Shown piece by piece: positions 11,669-24,077 of a stretch of 64,000 bases of DNA (positions are counted from its first letter, which is position 1; each line of letters opens with the position of its first letter). This stretch comes from Labia minor (lineage: Eukaryota > Arthropoda > Insecta > Dermaptera > Spongiphoridae). The DNA is taken from the NCBI GenBank assembly GCA_963082975.1, contig OY720346.1:35367787-35431786 (forward strand), in the 5' to 3' direction. Below the pieces are notes generated by a model. It was not told the origin of the DNA, searched no databases, and saw nothing but the letters and a program-made list of their open reading frames with translations. A program made the position numbers and the translations under genes.

Positions 11669-12317
11669 AATAAGTTGACCTGTGGCCAGGTCCGAACCGA
11701 CCGACGGTTTGAAGTAAATTAATTTCCAGCTACAGAAACAATTTCAAATAATTTTAATATATCTATTAATGTAATAAAAAACACATATGGATACATAAAT
11801 AATAAATATAAACATTTTTAATTTTATTTTATTTATAATATATATGCAAGACCAGGCTGGGACGTCATGAATGTCTGGATGACGTCATATAATTTTAAAT
11901 CAAGAAAAAACTAATAAATATGATTTTTCTCGAGGATAAAACCAATACAAAGTGCATGATTCGTGGTGATATATAAAAAAATCTCCTTTGGTGTGAAAAT
12001 AACCCTTTCCTTCCTATCGTCGATCGCTAATACTACCACTTCCGGTTTCCGGAATTGCACCAAAAGTTGATCAATTCATCCCACTGATGCATTAAGTAAA
12101 TATACCAAATTTCATCAAAATCGGTTGAGCCGTTCAGGCTGTACACATCTATACGGACGGACAGACGGACAGACGGACAGACGGACGGACAGACATCATG
12201 CTAAAAATACTTTTTTCTGTTTAGAAAATGCATGATTCGTGGAGATATGTAAAAATCTCCACATGTGAAATTTGGTGTGAAAACAATACCTCCCTTACTA
12301 TCGTCGGTCGGTAAAAA
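11669..12317 (-). mobile_element. family A DINE-1-like element, copy A3
   Basis: Near full-length reverse copy from AATAAGTTGACCTGTGGCC to CGTCGGTCGGTAAAAA. The tetranucleotide array is short and mixed (GGAC/AGAC) at 12156-12195. Part of the second internal block near 11985 is deleted. Confidence 0.85.
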
Positions 12318-12539
12318 ACGAACCAACCTAATATTTTCAAACTGTGTTTAATAAGAAACAAAAACTTGCATCTTACTGTTCGAATAACCTAAATTAATTA
12401 ATTCTAAAAACACTAGTGACCGTTTACAATTTTATAAACGGTATAGATGTAATAAAATTAATCTAAATATGTATTTATTTATTTATTGCCTTTTTGGTTT
12501 ATTTACATATATTACATTTTTTTAATCATATAAAAGTAT

Positions 12540-13770
12540 AGTGAAACCAGGTCCCTAAGAGCATATATGCCTCTTCCAATTGCTTCCAAGCGTTGCGCTG
12601 GCTCGCCACTCTTATCCAGTTCTTTCATGCAACTGTTGATAAGTCATTTGCCCATCTTTTCAAATGTCTCTCTTGTTTTCTTCTTTTACCAATAGCATGC
12701 CACTCCGTGATTTTTTTTTATCCATTTTTCGTTTTGCATTCTTAATAAGTGATCGGCCCATTTCCATTTCAATTACATTATTTGAATTACATATATTTAT
12801 ATGTGATTTCCAGTCTTTTTACCGACCGAAGATAGTAAGGGAGGTATTGTTTTCACACCAAATTTCACATGCGAATCATGAATTTTGTTAACAGAAAAAA
12901 GTATTTTTAGCATGATGTTTGTCCGTCCGTATAGATGTGTACAGCTTGAACGGCTCAACGGATTTTGATAAAATTTTATATATTTACTTAATGACTCAGT
13001 GTGATGAATTCATCAACTTTTGGTGTATATCCGAAAACCGGAAGTGATAGTATTAGCGATCGACGATAGGAAAGGAAGGGTTATTTTAACACCAAATTTC
13101 ACATGAGATTTTTTACATATCTCCTGGTTCAATCTGTTCTCAAAACTTATATTTTGTCCCAAATATATAGTTCTTTCTTTGCCTAATATAGCAGGTGTCT
13201 CCTTGTTAAATTTTATTTCACTAATGTTATCCTTTATAATTATGTATAATTTTGTCGCAATTATGTGCAATCCAACTATCTTGCTTTTAAATCTTTCAAC
13301 ATTTCAGTCAGTTCTTCTCTTGACTTTGCTATTATTACCAGATCACCCGTGAATCTCAAATTCCTTAGAAATATTCCATTGATATTGAGACTTCTCTGTT
13401 CCTGTTCAAGTTGTTTAAGATTAAGATTAAAGATCTTCTCTAGTACAAAATTAAAGAGAAGCGACGACAAAAGATCTGCCTGACTAACATCTCTTTTAAT
13501 CGGAAATTATGGTTCAGGTTCATCTCATAGATAATCTTGCTTTTGAGTTTTTATATATAATTTCTATCAATTATATATAGTTGAAGTTACTCACTGTATA
13601 TGCAAAGCTCTAAATATGGATTCATAACTTATAGAGTAGAATGGCTTGGAATAGTCTAGGAAAGCCAAGTATATACTTATTTGATATTCCTTGGCCTTTT
13701 CTATTATTTGGTTATAATGTAGAGGTGGTCGATTCTAGATTATTCCAGGGTAAGTTTGATCACGTGGTTG
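12540..13770 (-). pseudogene. decayed non-LTR retrotransposon, split by family A
   Basis: On the minus strand, in order: IIEKAKEYQISIYLAFLDYS near 13640-13700 (RT motif A region), SSLLFNFVLEKIFNLNLKQL near 13420-13470, and FTGDLVIIAKSREELTEMLK (a degraded FADD motif) near 13290-13350. A C-terminal tail, RRKQERHLKRWANDL, lies near 12620-12690. Stops and frameshifts are frequent. Copy A4 interrupts the 3' part. The clade is not assigned. Confidence 0.8.
12816..13124 (+). mobile_element. family A element, copy A4 (5' half only)
   Basis: Forward copy starting TTTTTACCGACCGAAGATAG with only one GTCC pair in the array. It stops in the second internal block and lacks the 3' hairpin. About 38 bp immediately upstream (12780-12815) also flank copy A5 at 32946-32985. 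Confidence 0.8.
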
Positions 13771-13774
13771 ATTG

Positions 13775-14690
13775 AAGTCTTCTATCTATTTATACTCGTA
13801 ATCCTATAAATCTCATAAAATAATTATTACTTTCTTTACACGTACAAATGAATGTTCAAAACCTATCAATAATCTTAATCTATATGAATGTTAAAATTCT
13901 TTTAAATTTTTAAATTTATTATTTTCTATTATTATTATTTATTATTTATTAAGTCAAAAATTCTTGCTTCTTTATTAATACAAATATTATATCATCTTGG
14001 TAGAATAACTGGACAAATATTAGATTGATTGATTAGTTGATAATTCCTGAATTATTATTAATTATAACATTTATCTGAACATACACATTATTAAATGAAT
14101 TACAGAATAAACTAATTGGAAAATGATAAATTATAATAATACATTTATTGAAATGTTTCTTATTGAAAAGCAATTTTAGGCCAATCTGATTAACATTGGC
14201 ACCTAAATGACATTCGATTAGGATCAGAAATCGATAGGTATCCAACGTCGACTCGATTCTGTAATAGGCTGAGAATCCCTTTCCTTTTCCTCTCCTTTAA
14301 AAGAGAAAGGGTTAGAATCTCCCACAATCTGCCGTCCTCTGTTCTGGATGAACCAAGAATTTCAAATGACCGGTTCTCTTCTTAGTATTGCTCACGTGAG
14401 ACTCTCTTTTACCACCTCTTCTCCCTTCACTCTTGCCCTCCACCAGCATGATCCTCCTTCCTTGCCTTTTCTCCATCTTTTACTTACTTTTTTTTTTATC
14501 CTCCTACCATTCTTTCGTCCTCACCCATTTGACAAATAAACGTGACAATAAGAGAGATTTTTTTTTGAAATTCAAAAAATAATGGGATTTTTATTATTAT
14601 ATAAAGCATAAATAATTCTTATATGCTACTTAGGCTGTATATATTTAATTCTTAAAAGATATGAAATATTCAAAAATTTGAGAACATATA
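13775..14690. other. AT-rich stretch, nothing recognised
   Basis: AT-rich up to about 14240, then a pyrimidine-rich tract at about 14270-14525 with an open frame I do not consider coding. No element ends seen. Confidence 0.4.
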
Positions 14691-14693
14691 ATA

Positions 14694-14728
14694 AACAATA
14701 CCTCCCTTACTATCGTCGGTCGGTAAAA
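14694..14728 (-). mobile_element. family A fragment (35-bp 5' tip only)
   Basis: Only the terminal tip CCTCCCTTACTATCGTCGGT plus CGGTAAAAA is present. The sequence to its left is unrelated, so this is a severely truncated copy. Confidence 0.7.
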
Positions 14729-14823
14729 ATTGGGCATATTTAAATATAAAATGTTTGTTTTACCCATTGATTAGAAATTTAAACTTAGCAAATAATTTAA
14801 AATTTAGAGATAAAACAAATAGT

Positions 14824-14905
14824 TGTTGACCGGATACCGGGCATAAAATATTCGGCTAACTGTGAAGTCGGATGGTCAAATATCCGGTAGCCGGATAATC
14901 GGTCA
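14824..14905. repeat. CCGGAT-rich inverted repeats, possible hAT end
   Basis: Repeated CCGGATA/TATCCGG words in both orientations (GACCGGATACCGGGC, ATCCGGTAGCCGGATAATCG). Such repeats are common at hAT subtermini. The downstream frame (to 15116) ends with INAENLTQLFLLLIL, only faintly like a hAT dimerisation tail. Confidence 0.3.
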
Positions 14906-15302
14906 ATGATCTCGTTGCATGTTGTTACAAGTTTACTGTCGCAGAGGTACAATTAATGAGATCGGATCAATTCAAGCCGTTTTGGGATGCATCATGTTAA
15001 TTTATTTGTATTTAGCACAAAAAAAACTGGTCAACTATGAACACATTAATGCTGAAAATTTAACACAACTTTTTCTCTTGTTAATTTTGAGTAATAATTT
15101 AAAATATTTTATTTAATAAAAAGAAGAAAGAATCTCTTTGTGTTTGTTATTTAATATTGGCACTAATTAAAATTCATTAAAGTGAATGAAAAGAAATGCA
15201 GGGGGCGGAAAAAGGACGATAGAGGTATAAATGAAAGTATAATATGAGTGTATTCAAACACAAAGAAATTTTGTAAAACAACTGTGAACTATAGTATAAA
15301 AA

Positions 15303-15417
15303 TCTGGAGAGTCTCCACTCGACTATCTCGCAAATTTGAATTGGATTAAATAACATATATTATATTTAAATTTAATTAAATGTAGCATATAAGAAAATTT
15401 TTATGGCGAGATAGTAA
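15303..15417 (-). mobile_element. family B mini-copy with both ends
   Basis: A 115-bp sequence joins a family B 3' end (CTGGAGAGTCTCCACTCGAC then TATCTCGC) directly to a family B 5' end (GGCGAGATAGTAAG), with only about 70 bp of AT-rich DNA between. It is an internal-deletion copy or a minimal relative of family B. Confidence 0.65.
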
Positions 15418-17685
15418 GAATATATAATACCAAAAAAGAGGCAAGTTTGAAAATTGCCAAAAAATGATCGAACAGTCAATATATAATTTATTTTTTTGAA
15501 TGGTTCTTTGAACTCCGTAATTTTTCTAATTTTTGTAACTTTTAAATCTATAAATAAAAACCGAAATAGTTTTCAAATATTTATTTTAGTTTTTTAACTA
15601 CTTTTTATTTGCTTTTGTTTAAAATTGATTAAATCATGTTCGAAATTAAGTGTGCACTCTGTAAACTTATATTAATATAACCATTATAAATTATTGTTTT
15701 ACCTTAAATATAATCAATGATATAAGATAGTTTGCTTGAAAACGTTTTTAATCACAAACTTTATATAAATATAAAGTATGATTTAATATTATTTATTTCA
15801 TTCACAAAATAGATATTATAATAGAAATTGGTATGGTTGTAGATGATAAAACCATATCACTTGATACCTTTTAAGATTTAATTTATCTTTAATTATAATA
15901 TAAGTAGAAAAAATTATATTTATATATAGGAATGAATGGAAAGAAATATAAAAAAGAATAATATAAAACAAACTTGGGGGAGATTGTTAAATAATACAAA
16001 TAAACCACCCTTTCTTTAATTAGAATCGTTTAATGAACAAAATAGAGCATACAAACAAGTTACTAGTATAACGATTGAGTTTCAACTTTCGTAGGGCACA
16101 ATTGCCACTACAAGGGTTGGATTTAAACTCCCTCTTGCTGGCAGAGACCAAGCCGGTGTATGACTTTTTGGGTTACCCCGTCGGGGCACTACTTTACAGG
16201 AGCCTAAACTGGCATGCAGAATCCCTAGATGCAAACATATTAATTTAAATAAAATAAATTAATTTCGCCGGCTACAATATTTCTTATTTAATTTAAAAAT
16301 TTAAATTTATTTATCTGCTTTGAATAAAAGATAAATAAAATTCAAGATTCCAACCCTCTCCTTTTTCACCCGTCATTTTTATAAAGAAAATATTTAATAT
16401 ACATCGAATAATTGATGGATAAATATATAATTTTACTATGATTTTAATAAAATTTAAAGTCAATCCACTTATATTTACACAATTTAGAAATAACACAATT
16501 CACAAATATAAATTTTGCTCTAATATGAACCACAAAAAAAAAAATCTTTTAATTTTAATTCTGCCAGTAATATTACAAGACCGTTGGTTTATCCCCACAC
16601 ATATGGTAGTGACTTCATGATTTGTTTACTTTGCATTAGGGAGTTAGGGGAATACCCGAATTTTATAAATATTCTCTGTTTTCTTTATCTTGTTATACAT
16701 TTTAATTCAAAACAACAGTGTAATATTTTATGTCAGAGTTGAGTTTATTGATTGCAATACATAATTCAATAAAGTTCTAAAAGTGAAGTTTAAGTTAAAG
16801 TTTATTTTTTAATTCAATGAGAAACAGAATTTTAGTTTAAATTTCAAGTTTTACCATATATGTAGGTTGTATTTACAAGAACTTATGACCTGAATTTTCA
16901 CTTCACACAAAGTTTCCTTTTTTTTATTTGTTTTTTGTAATAAAACTGTAAGTTATTTTATAAATATGTGATAAGGATTTTTTACATACTTTTTGGTAAA
17001 ATAACACATTGTTTTTTTATGTTAAACGAACTTTTAAACATATTTAACATATGTCGTCTGTTTTTGTACTTTGTTCATATCGTCTACCGTGCAAAAAAGA
17101 ATTGAGGTATATTGGCAATATTTTTATCTTTATAATTTAATTAAAAATATTGATTAAGAGTATATAATGGAAATAGAATAAAAGATATTTTTAGAGACCC
17201 TATTTATTTTTGCTCATAAACTTAGTTATCTATCTACCTAAGTGTTTTATGATGGCACTGTGAATGTTTTTTTCTGAAAAAATCATACACCCGTATTAGG
17301 GTCCTTTTGAGGTGGAGAATCAATTTGTATAAGAAAAATAATTTTAAAAAAATTTTCTTAATTAAAATAATTTTAAAAAAATTTTCTTAATTAAAATAAT
17401 GAATAACAAGCGTCAATAAATACCAAAACATTACAATTATTTATATATCTAAGGGATTATTAGTTTTTATTATTCTAAATATTATCTACATGAATATCTG
17501 CTGATGGAATACCTGCAGAATTGATTATATATAATGGGAAACATTTAATAGAATGTATACACAAATTAGTTATTTTAATTGGGTGTTAGAAAATCATCTC
17601 AAAATGATATAAAACGGTATGCAATAATTATTATTACTTTTGACAAAATCTTATAAAATTTTTTCGAACATTATTTTATTAAAAT
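15418..17685. other. AT-rich stretch, little recognised
   Basis: About 2.3 kb without recognised genes. A more balanced 150-bp patch at about 16080-16230 has no identifiable homology. A 29-bp unit is tandemly duplicated at about 17340-17400. Confidence 0.4.
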
Positions 17686-17689
17686 TACA

Positions 17690-17900
17690 GACATATGCAG
17701 AGGTAATATTGAGAGAATATCAATGTGGTTTCAAATCAAATCGATCAACATTATTTTAAATATTGTTTCTAAAACAGATTTCATCAGAAGAAACAAAAAG
17801 CAAATACAATATTTCTGTTAATCAACAAATTGGAGACCTTAAGAATATAACTCAATAGACTGAGGAAAGCTTATTCAAATTTGAATATCCAAAAAGTTAG
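17690..17900 (+). pseudogene. fragment of the GATA-tailed LINE family
   Basis: Encodes REYQCGFKSNRST, the conserved RT segment before the catalytic motif, then degraded sequence. It aligns by eye with 59665-59850 and with the LINE inside the Helitron at 40.7 kb. Short and full of stops. Confidence 0.6.
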
Positions 17901-18477
17901 TTCATATGATTCTGAGTTTGTTATTCTTTCATTGAATAATAAAATACATAGGATAAGTTTATTTATAGAATAACATATCGGGCAAATGGCTTCCACATCT
18001 TTGCTGGAATATACCTACGCACACTTTTATTAAAATTTTTCAATAACTTTCTGCATAATTGTGGCTGAATCTTGTTGATGCAGCGTTTAATTTTCTCTTG
18101 CGTGGGCTTGTTATATTAACTTTGACTTCAGATAACACCATAAGAAGAAATATAATGATCTAAGGGGTTCAACGATCCCCGAATCGCGAGCGTATGGAAG
18201 TGTCTCATGAATTTCTTTGTGTCAAAATTGAATGCTATAGATGTGGCCAATTTGTGGTATCAACAAGACGGTGTCACACTGTTAGTGAAACAATTCAATT
18301 ATTGCACCAACGAAATTGAACCAATTTTGCAAGAAGTACAACTTTTAAAATAAATTAAATATTTTCAATAATAATTATTAGAAATTAAAATAAAAATGTA
18401 TATTTTATTTTAATAATTAATATTAATATTTTTTGATTCATTGTTGAATAGGATGGACATGTTTTTATCATCTAAAG

Positions 18478-18844
18478 CACTGTTTTGCAAACTCTTTTGG
18501 TCCACGGACCCTGAGTATAAAACCACACTTAAGTTGCCCGAGATCTGCTGTCTTGGTTCCATCCATGGAAAAGAAAGAGAAGCCACGATCGCTCGATTGA
18601 TTCGAGCGTGGTTTTATGCACCTATCTACTCTGATATTTTGCTTAGGACGTAAAGATTGCTAACAATTATTCATTGTTATTTATTTTATTTCTATATTAA
18701 TAAGAATGTGGTCACAATTTTTTTTTTTTATTAAATCTTGCGCGGACCCCTGACATTGTTCAGGGACCCTTAATTCGATTTTAATTTTCCAAGGACCCTT
18801 TAATTATCCCAGGGACTCCGTAGGGACCACTTTGGGAATCACTA
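18478..18844. mobile_element. hAT MITE, first of two related copies
   Basis: The left end CACTGTTTTGCAAACTCTTT is the degraded partner of the right end, which reads TAGTGATTCCCAAAGTGG when reversed. Flanking 8-mers are ATCTAAAG (18470-18477) and ATCTAAAA (18845-18852). Repeated GGACCC words lie near both ends. A reversed, related copy is at 61241-61721. No intact coding capacity. Confidence 0.8.
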
Positions 18845-18852
18845 ATCTAAAA

Positions 18853-19940
18853 TAAGCAATGGATAATCAGTGGAGTTTAACATAATTGTAAGTAAGAATT
18901 TTAAACCAAAAAATAATAAAGGAATAAATGTTATTTAGAAAATAGAGGTAACTAAAAAATTAGAAAAGTATCAGTTTAAATCTACTAGTATAAATCATAT
19001 ACCTGTATATAAGATTTCCCTACCTCCCCTCTGCTCCCCCCATTTCAAACTCATACTAAAAACATAAAAAAAATAAAAAGTTGATAATTAATTAATCTTG
19101 GCTCACAGTTTAGTCGTCAATACTCCCCTATATTGTATTATTAATGATAATTTTAATATAACATTTTATAATACCTTACAAAATTAATATTAAATATTTT
19201 TTACTTATAAAATTTTTAAAAAAGAAACTTGTTAAATTAACAAATATAAGAAAATTAATTAGATCTAATATACTTCTTTTTTTTCAACCTCTTATTTCTC
19301 ATTTTGTTCTCATAATTTGTTTTTAGTTTAATATTTTTTTTTTTAAATTACCTTTTATTAAAGGAGCTCGAAGCGGAGCTGAATACTTTGGTGCCGCCAG
19401 AATGTGCGCCTTAAATTAGTCTAAAAATAAAACAATAAATATTAATATATATAAATATATATATATATATATAAACAAATAAAAAAAAATTGTTGTATGT
19501 GTGTGTTTGTTTTTGTAAATGAATTTATTAAATCTTAAGATATTAAATATTCTGTGTATAGAGTGGATAAATGAACACTCCACTTTCTCGGTCTCTCTCC
19601 CTTTTTCCTGCCCTTTCCAATATCCTTTTGAATTTGATTTCAATAGATTGAAATTCCACAAAGTTTACTGACTTTTCAGGCGAAATTATTTTGTTATTAA
19701 ATCACATTCCCATTTTATTAAGATGACAGACAATTCTAGGGCTTAACTTGTTACTAAACTTTTACCTTTTAAGTTAATAAACACCAGATTTAACACAACA
19801 AAAGTGTTATAACTTATTAAATAATTTTCTTACATATGTAAAATATATGGTCACTTAAGCTTTTGGGATTTTTTAATTAGGAGAATTTCTTAGAAGATAA
19901 TATCTGTAGAGTGGAAATTGGGACTAGATAACGTTGGTTA
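18853..19940. other. AT-rich stretch, nothing recognised
   Basis: AT-rich, with TA runs at 19446-19475. No coding or element signature. Confidence 0.5.
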
Positions 19941-19941
19941 T

Positions 19942-20871
19942 TAGGGGAAGGTGGGGGAATGGCGCTCACTTAAGGGAGGTTGTCCAAATTTGATACAAAA
20001 CAAAACAATAATTAAAAAAAACACACACATGTATCTATATATACATTACTATATTGACTAACTTGTTACAAATTAAAAAATGAAAATTTTTATTTTTATA
20101 ATGGTAATTATATGACCATTTTGCAAAAGTTTACAATGATCGCGATTGCCCAGACGTCGGGGTAATGGCGCTCATTGTTTAAATACACATATCGCAAATG
20201 TAATTTTTTGCCTTGGTACTTCCGCTGCATTCTTGGTGGATCCAGCTGCCAAAAACGGTACATCTAAACCACATTTCTCCATCTTTCCCGAATTCGTTAC
20301 ATATGGCACAGAATTCGTTAGGATCCAGATCTTAACGATCTGGATCCTAAGTTCATCTTCATCATAAATAACTTTGTCTTCTCCGCTTTCGGACTATGAA
20401 CTCTCTACTATTTTTCGCTTCACTTGGCTCTACAGAACAAGGAAAAGAGTTTATGCTATAATAACAGATAAACACGCTTAGCTTTGGGGAAATGGCGCTC
20501 ATCTGATCGCCATTACCCCAAAGTGTTGCGCCGTCTGTTATAACATAAAAAACTGAAACTATTTGACTTGAGTAAAATTAATAGACCTAGACTTGATAAG
20601 TATTTAGAACACTATCTACGCATATAATAATAATCAAAATAAAATAAAATTTGAAATACTTACAGCTTAAATATAAAGTTGATATATTAATAGATTGAAA
20701 ATGACAATTTTGAGCGTCACAAGTTAATAAACGCTGTAACTGTAATATCGACTTGGCGATTAATTAAAATTTTTTTGTTAGTTGTCATATAGAGGGAAGC
20801 ACGATTAAACTGTTAAAAAGTTTATATTTCACGAGATTTTAAGGTGAGCGCCATTACCCCATCTTCCCCTA
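19942..20871 (-). mobile_element. pogo-like DNA transposon remnant
   Basis: About 930 bp bounded by inverted repeats: TAGGGGAAGGTGGGGGAATG at the left, and TAGGGGAAGATGGGGTAATG when the right end is reversed. The outer TA is probably the duplicated target. ATGGCGCTCA recurs at both ends and internally at 20165 and 20493. On the minus strand at about 20170-20330 a frame reads ILCHICNEFGKDGEMWFRC then WIHQECSG and YICDMC. This is a PHD-like Cys/His finger of the kind found at the C-terminus of pogo/Tigger-type transposases. The DDE domain is missing, so it is non-autonomous. Confidence 0.7.
20319..20349. repeat. 13-bp perfect inverted repeat
   Basis: TAGGATCCAGATC and GATCTGGATCCTA separated by TTAAC form a perfect 13-pair hairpin inside the pogo-like element. 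Confidence 0.9.
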
Positions 20872-21325
20872 AAGATCACAAGAACTCTTCAAAGATTCCT
20901 TATTTTTAATTATATTCTGATTTTATTTTTTAGAAATAAAAAGTCAGTCAATAACTGTATATATATCTTTCTGATATTGAAGAATTACTGATATAAATAT
21001 GTGACCTGATATTGCATACCAAACAAATACTGTAGTGAAGGAGAAAAAAGAATTTAGAAGAGTACATTATTATTTATGTATTTTACATATTTTAACAAAA
21101 TAATTTATGAATAGATTTCAAATAGAAGAATAACTTTCATTGTGATATTCTCATTTCTCATTATTTTCTAATTAACAAGATAAATATAATACGATTGTAA
21201 AAACAAAACAAATATGTATATGAAATATATTTTTGTTTAGAGTGTGATTTCAAAAGAATAATCTCTTTTGTTTTCATTTTCTTTTTTTTTTATTAATATT
21301 TACACTATATATATTAAATTCTATA

Positions 21326-21368
<43 letters not shown>

Positions 21369-21838
21369 ATATATATATATTTAAAATACAACCCAAGGGC
21401 ATATATTGATTTGATAGTCTAAATATATGCAGAGTATATTTTCGTATTAAAAACACATGTAAAAATAAGAAATATTATTTGAAGAGCAATATGATAAACA
21501 AAACAATTTTAATTTTACAAATGTCTTTTTTTTTAATAATATATTTTTCCAATTTCTAAATATATATAAAATAATATTTCTACTTTGAAGTATAATATTT
21601 ACTCTTGATAATTAAAATTAAATAGGAATTTTTTTTTATTTTCTTTAGGAATTTATTATGACAAAAACAAAAGAAAAATACAAAAAAAATATTGGTATTT
21701 TTAATTACATTTATTGAATGAAATATAAAGGATTTTGAAGAGATATTGCCTTTGTTTACAATTAAAATTTGTAGAGATTGAATAATAAATTGAATTAATA
21801 AATATTTTGGTTTATATGATGCTTACTTATTAGTATTA
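20872..21838. other. AT-rich stretch with (AT)n
   Basis: AT dinucleotide run at about 21330-21366. Nothing else recognised. Confidence 0.5.
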
Positions 21839-21840
21839 AG

Positions 21841-23140
21841 CCGCCTTCTCACGAGTCAACTTTTGTTGATCAATTTTAGTTGGTGAAATAAAATTGAATG
21901 AAAAACAAAATAAGTACTATTGTTTCAATAAAGTTGAAGTTGACTCAGTCAAACTTTTATCGTTCAAATATTATATAAGTCACGTTGAAGTTGAACCATA
22001 AATTGAAAAGTCTGAACCTTGTATATATATAGCCCAATCCGTTTAATTTATCTTTCCATACCTCACTCGCTCAATTTTCAAACGCGAGCCTATTTTTAAT
22101 ACCCTTTACTTAACTCACACTGTCCGGTTGTCCGTTTGTACGCGGTTTGTCCGCGGAATTTTATAATCGATATTTCAACAACTTCCCGTCATTCAATCAA
22201 CTTGAAATTTTGCATACGCGCTTGTTCCTGCTAATAATACACGAATCAATTGAAAAATCCACTGAATTATTTATCTGTTAGTGGTAATTAATTAACTAAA
22301 CTTTCATATGCGGAATATGGAATAGTTCACTATTTCAATCATAGATGGTGATAGCAGTTCTATTAAAATTAAATTAAATGTCGAACTATTCTGTGGTTTT
22401 AAAAAAATGTTATTAATAAGAAATATTTAAAATAACGACTACATTTATTTACGTAAGACTAAAAAATATAAAATAAATTTAAGTAAAAAACACACTTTAC
22501 TTAAAATTGCACTAAAAAGTAAAAAATAAAATCACTGTAAAGTGTGTGCGCTCAAATTATAATAACACCGTAAAACATTTGCTTCCACTATTATGTTATT
22601 ATAAATTTGTTATTATAATTTGAGCGCACACACTTTGCAGTGATTTTATTTTTTACTTTTTAGTGCAATTTTAAGTAAAGTATGTTTTTTAAAAAGATTT
22701 CTTTTTGCTTTTCTTATTCAAAATGAGTTTAATGTGGTTGGAAAGCGTTTTGTTAAAATCTTTAGACTCTTCTATTATATTATAAATATAATATAGATTT
22801 TTAGAGCTTTATAATAAGCATGAAATCATCGTTTGGATTCGAAGAAAAATATGCTAAAGTGAACAATTACCTTAGGCATTAATCATTTCACCCATCAAAA
22901 ATAAAATAAAAACAATCCGTACAATATACAAAAAAGAGCACTCTTTGAACCAAAAATCATTAAAAATTGGAGCCGCTACGCAGGGTATATTATATCTAAT
23001 CAGATCACGCACCTTAAAGTCTTTTCAAATACAGAAACGTTTCATCCATTTCAGTTGAAAAATCGATTCGAGTCGCTTTCAACTTTAGTTGATCAACTAA
23101 AAATGATTAACAAAAATTGAATCGTCAGAACCCGGTTTTA
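21841..23140. mobile_element. DNA transposon with terminal inverted repeats, no coding capacity seen
   Basis: The left end CCGCCTTCTCACGAGTCAAC continues TTTTGTTGATCAATTTTAGTTG. The reversed right end is CCGGGTTCTGACGATTCAAT followed by TTTTGTTAATCATTTTTAGTTG. The repeats are long and imperfect. Ends of this style are seen in PIF/Harbinger-like elements, but I see no transposase and cannot fix the target duplication. A long internal hairpin sits at 22485-22690. Confidence 0.5.
22485..22690. repeat. long inverted repeat (82-bp arms, about 42-bp loop)
   Basis: The left arm 22485-22566 and right arm 22609-22690 are reverse complements with about two mismatches that I can find. Both contain GAGCGCACACACTTT-type sequence. 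A transcript would fold into a long hairpin. Confidence 0.85.
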
Positions 23141-23449
23141 TATTGAACAATAATGAAAGTGTTTTTAGACCATTCTTATGATGAATTTTCATCAAAAATC
23201 AACTTTTATTAACATATGTTGAATTTGGTTATTTTTTAAGAAAAAATTTCAGGGTTTCCTTTTAAAATTTTAGACTTAAATCTCGAATAGACAAGTTGAG
23301 AGAGAGAGAAAAGTGAGAAAAATAAAATTATATTTACCGATGGTTTTATCTACTTTACAGATTAACAAAAAAATATACGCGCACTTGGAGGACATGGATA
23401 TTTCTTGAGAATTTTCTTCTACTTAGAATGTAATTCGTTATGTATGTAT

Positions 23450-23475
23450 TATATATATATATATATATATATATA
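23450..23475. repeat. (AT)n microsatellite
   Basis: AT dinucleotide run. Confidence 0.85.
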
Positions 23476-24077
23476 GTATATATAGAATTTGTATATTTTC
23501 GTCACGTAATGGAAAAGCGTTATACATCCTCTTTTCGACTCTAATCTGTATATTTTATTTTTTATTGTCTGTCAATTTTTCAATGCAAAAATAATGTAAT
23601 GTGAAGAATCCCATCAAAAAGTTTAATATTTTTAAAAATAATTTCATTGTATAATAATAGATATTAATTATTTATAAAAATTTCTCTTCTCTGTTTTCTT
23701 TCCTTTCATCTTTTTAGTTATAGTAAAAATATGTGATATATTATTATTTATTTTGAAAATATATTAAAATATATTATGTGTTCAAAAAATATCTATTTGT
23801 TTAAAGTAGTTTGAATAACTAGTTTTAATTAAATTATGAAGGTAAAATATTGTAAATAATAAATTTGGATGGATTTTTAATGACGTGTTTGGCTCTTTGT
23901 TGATGGTACCACATCACGTTCAGGCTCGTGATTTGCAGTGTTAAAAAATTCATTCCGGTACTTTCAGCGATTCAATCAAGCTTATATAGCATCTATATAT
24001 AGCAGTTTTATTCAATTTTTAATCATTTGAAAAACTATCAAACATATATCTTTATTTTTACGGTCACTTTAGAGTAA

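Noticed and set aside
16080-16230. Balanced patch with GGATTTAAACTCCC, considered as a SINE
   Set aside because: The B-box match is poor and there is no A box, tail or target duplication.
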